From positions 10,043,801 to 10,107,800 of the forward strand of contig CM030848.1 of the NCBI GenBank assembly GCA_018105865.1: a DNA stretch of 64,000 nt, in the 5' to 3' direction. Position numbers and translations under genes: made by a program. The notes beneath the pieces were generated by a model. It was given only the letters and a program-made list of their open reading frames with translations, made no database searches and had not been told where the DNA came from. This DNA comes from Metaphire vulgaris (lineage: Eukaryota > Annelida > Clitellata > Crassiclitellata > Megascolecidae). This document shows positions 61,076 through 64,000 of the stretch, one piece after another (the first letter of the stretch is position 1; the number at the start of each line of letters is the position of its first letter).

Positions 61076-63603
61076 AAACTGCAGGAAAGGAGAACAAATG
61101 AAAGAAGTTCAAAAGTTGTCGCTTGCTCTCAAACTTCTTCACTTGAAAACCCCGTAAAAACTCGACGTGCCTCCCCTATTCGGGAAAATACTAGCTAAGC
61201 TACAGATCACAGATGTCAAAAACGTCGGAGAAATAATAACAACGTTTAAAAACATAAAAGCAACTCTTACAAAAATAAAAACGTTCCTCAATGACTCATC
61301 AATGTTGTCAACAGGCTCTTTTGGCTTTGGCCATCGTTGAGTTACAGCGCTATATAAGTTCTCGTATTATAATACAATAATCTTTATCTTTATGTTTATC
61401 TTCTCGACGACTTCTATAGCGCCGTACGCACGACAAAGGCCGAAGTCAAAGGCGCTTTGACATAATTTAGCATGCCGATGGGGAACGTAGGATGACAAAA
61501 ACAGCGCAAAGTCCGCACTGATGGAAGCAAGGAAATCGCCGCCCCAACACACGCTGGGGCGAATCCCGTACAAATCGTACGGTTCTACATCTGAAGGCCT
61601 TCAGCGGCCTTCAGCTGTAGAACCGTCCGCAACAGACACGTCAAAGGGACGGGATACGATGTTGAAAATTCCGCAGATGTTGTAAGAACTGTCCGCGAGG
61701 GAAGACCACACGGAGAATTTCTGAGATGCACAAAAGCATGCTGGCCGCCATTACGGCGCCATCCGGAAGTAATAATATGAGCTGTTACACCGCTTGTTAA
61801 GAATTATAATTAGTCAATCAGAAGCTACAGGACTTGAAGAATACGCTTTCTAGTACGCTTATAATATTATGGAATTGGACTTTTTACTATAGATGTAAAA
61901 AACGTTGCACATTTCAATCGACTTATGAAACTGACATAATCTGTGTTTTTCATAATAATCAAATGGTATTTAATGAGGTTTGGGTCGACGTCGTTCGTCT
62001 GGGCAAGGCAGGTGCTTCTTCGTTGTGAAAACGTTGTGAAAATAATAAAAAACGTTAAGAAACGTAAAAAACGTTGCATAAATAAAAAATGTTAAAAAAC
62101 GTTTAATAAAATCGTTACCGACGTTTATCTGGGCGAGATTAGGGAATGTGCATTACCCACCCACGGGGAATAAACAAGCAAGTCACACTATGAAAAACGA
62201 CTGTGAAATGAAATAAACAGCAATTATGCTGGCATAAATTGCTTACTCTATGTTGTAAGTAAGTAAGTAAAGCTGCATGACCTGCTAATAAGCAATCGAC
62301 TGTACTCTATAGCTAAACAACAGAAAGCTAATTAATTAGCTCGTTGTAACTGGTCTCAGAAAATCTGAGGTTTTATTTTGCAACGTGTTTTATAATAAAA
62401 ACCGTCGGCAAAAATAAAAAAACGTCGAAAACGTAAGAAATGTGTGAAAAATAGAAAAGTTAAAATTTGTTATTACATCTATGCTACAGAGGGGGTCAGT
62501 GGAAGACGACGCCCTCTGTATGACTTGGTCTCGGGCATCGGCCACCACCTGCTCGCCCACTGCCTAATGAGCATCATTCGCAGGAGAAGACAAGAGTACT
62601 TATTTTATTAGAGATAATGTCTCCCTATACGGCGGAGGACCGGGCTATTAGCCTCTAATGTCAAAAATAAAAATTATCTCATACCTAATATCCAGCTAGA
62701 AGAATAAATATTGTTCGGCGTCTTGCGACAGAGCAGGACTAATATCAGATTTAACTCGGCAGTGAAACCTAAAATCGGTATATAATGAATCCGCGTGGGC
62801 GCCAACCATTTGCTCCCGACGGACAGGGAAAGCTGGTTATTATAGGCGACGCGTGGTTTATTAATCATATATGCAGTTTCACTAGTCTACAGTATAGGCC
62901 TACGACTATACACAGGCCTATAATGCAAACAATCTGAACCAGTCACTGATGCGTCGCTATATAAGCCGGTTGTCGCTATAATCGGTGTCGTATTAACGAA
63001 CCTCTACTGTATTGCGTACAACATTTTCACTTCGCCAGATGACGATAGAAATTATGCTATAGTAAACATAAAACGAAACGGACTTCGTTCTCTTGTAAAA
63101 GCAATTGCTAGAGCTACAGATCATCGTCAAAATGTCTGTACAAAGGAAGAAAATGAATTTTAAAACATGTACTAAGATAAAAGAAAAAACATTGATATAT
63201 GCATATAGGCCTAGCCTATATCTGCACATGCTCATAAGAAGAGCATCGAAGGGCACATAAATGTCGATATATATGCCTATATATATGCATAATATTGTAT
63301 GTGTGTATATATATATATTCTTATAGACAGTGGCTATTGTTTTTTTACTATCTTTTAAACGTAAATCTTTATCCAGCAACTGACGGGGTTGTCTCTCGGC
63401 TTAGATGCTTGTTATGGGTAAAAAAAAAAATAACGCATAGACAGAAATGCTTGCGTTGACTCTCACCTGGTTCACTCTGTATTGCCGACCGTTCGTTCAT
63501 ACATATCAACACAGAGCAGATGGCAGTGTGTGTATGTGTATGCGTGGATTCTCTCTCTGTATACTATTATTATTATATATACATATGTGTGTTTGTGTGT
63601 GTG

Positions 63604-63605
<2 letters not shown>

Positions 63606-63638
<33 letters not shown>
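63606..63638. repeat. (GT)n/(GA)n microsatellite
   Basis: A GT-rich run at about 63583-63604 passes into about 33 bp of GA repeats. Confidence 0.93.
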
Positions 63639-63639
<1 letters not shown>

Positions 63640-64000
63640 TACTAAATTGATTCTTGGTGTTTAAAGCTCACCGCCATTTGACGGAATATGTTTACCTTGA
63701 AAGAGACAAAATAATGCACTAAGCACCGCGTATATGCACACTGAAGATAATACTGTAGATATAATAATTGTTATTGATCAAGAAGCAGACTAAACGCAAG
63801 AATGGTTGATCTTTGTTTGGAATTTTTTATAAGTCTAGTAAGCGGTTGTAGGGACTCTTTAATTATTGATAGAATGGTGGTCCGCTGGGCAAGCGCCTTC
63901 TGTGAAGACTTTCATTAGCATCAATAGCCAAGCGATACTTAATCACACGAGTTCTTAATTTAGACGTTTCTGTAATTAAAATCGCAGAAAATCGAGAAAC

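Larger units (their letters stand above)
60402..64000. other. Right flank: 5' part of Trk intron or upstream DNA, no exon recognised
   Basis: The exon at 60327-60401 needs two leftover bases from an earlier exon, so Trk continues upstream. I searched for the CxxCxC pattern of the LRR N-terminal cap and for a signal peptide and found no convincing candidate. Contents: a direct repeat at about 60533-60586 and 60628-60680, a GGGGTCGTCC MITE (60680-61075), retroelement tails around 61300-61480, CpG-rich unassigned DNA at about 62480-62600, and a (GA)n run at 63606-63638. Confidence 0.6.

Noticed and set aside
62674..62868. Candidate first Trk exon (hydrophobic stretch before a gtatgag donor)
   Set aside because: No CxxCxC cap pattern, no match to Trk N-termini, and the hydrophobic stretch is internal and not an N-terminal signal.
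63447..63485. Candidate Trk exon ending at a good ccag|gtgaga donor on the minus strand
   Set aside because: The encoded residues do not resemble the LRR cap or signal peptide, and the required phase could not be shown.

Overview
This is a stretch of nuclear DNA from an invertebrate animal. The coding sequence is split into many small exons with GT-AG introns, the non-coding DNA is full of microsatellites, LINE tails, tRNA-derived SINEs and short inverted-repeat transposons, and the genes are metazoan. A motile-cilium gene beside a neurotrophin-receptor-type kinase gene fits a marine bilaterian. The style of the repeats makes me lean towards an echinoderm- or hemichordate-like deuterostome, with low confidence.

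Three protein genes can be rebuilt exon by exon, and their reading phases close across every junction except at three single-base breaks. (1) Positions 3790-16731, plus strand: a DDX3/PL10/Belle DEAD-box RNA helicase, 18 exons, about 798 residues, with a promoter-like segment just upstream and an AT-rich, possibly transcribed tail downstream. (2) Positions 23258-40171, minus strand: CCDC39, the coiled-coil ruler of the ciliary axoneme, 22 exons, about 939 residues, with both termini matching the family. It converges tail-to-tail with DDX3. (3) Positions 46111-60401, minus strand: a Trk (neurotrophin receptor) tyrosine kinase, 12 exons from the first leucine-rich repeat to the stop. The signal peptide and cysteine-rich cap were not found and probably lie beyond the right edge. 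The genes have unrelated jobs (translation, cilia, receptor signalling), so they are neighbours and not a functional cluster.

Layout: 1-3684, repeats only (a hAT MITE, GA/GACA and TTA arrays, a LINE tail); 3685-16731, DDX3; 16732-23257, probable 3' UTR plus intergenic DNA with one intact hAT MITE; 23258-40171, CCDC39 with SINE and LINE insertions in introns; 40172-46110, transposon-dense intergenic DNA including a foldback element with a telomere-like core; 46111-60401, Trk with many MITEs, a 30-bp minisatellite and long trinucleotide arrays in introns; 60402-64000, LINE and MITE remnants, no gene recognised.

The same repeat families occur in all parts, which argues against a chimeric assembly. 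The right third differs in composition: it has more CpG and is rich in the 8-mer TAGGCCTA. Each gene carries one single-base frame break next to a short base run, which looks more like consensus error than pseudogene decay. I found no rRNA gene, functional tRNA gene, CRISPR array, or plainly new multi-gene system.
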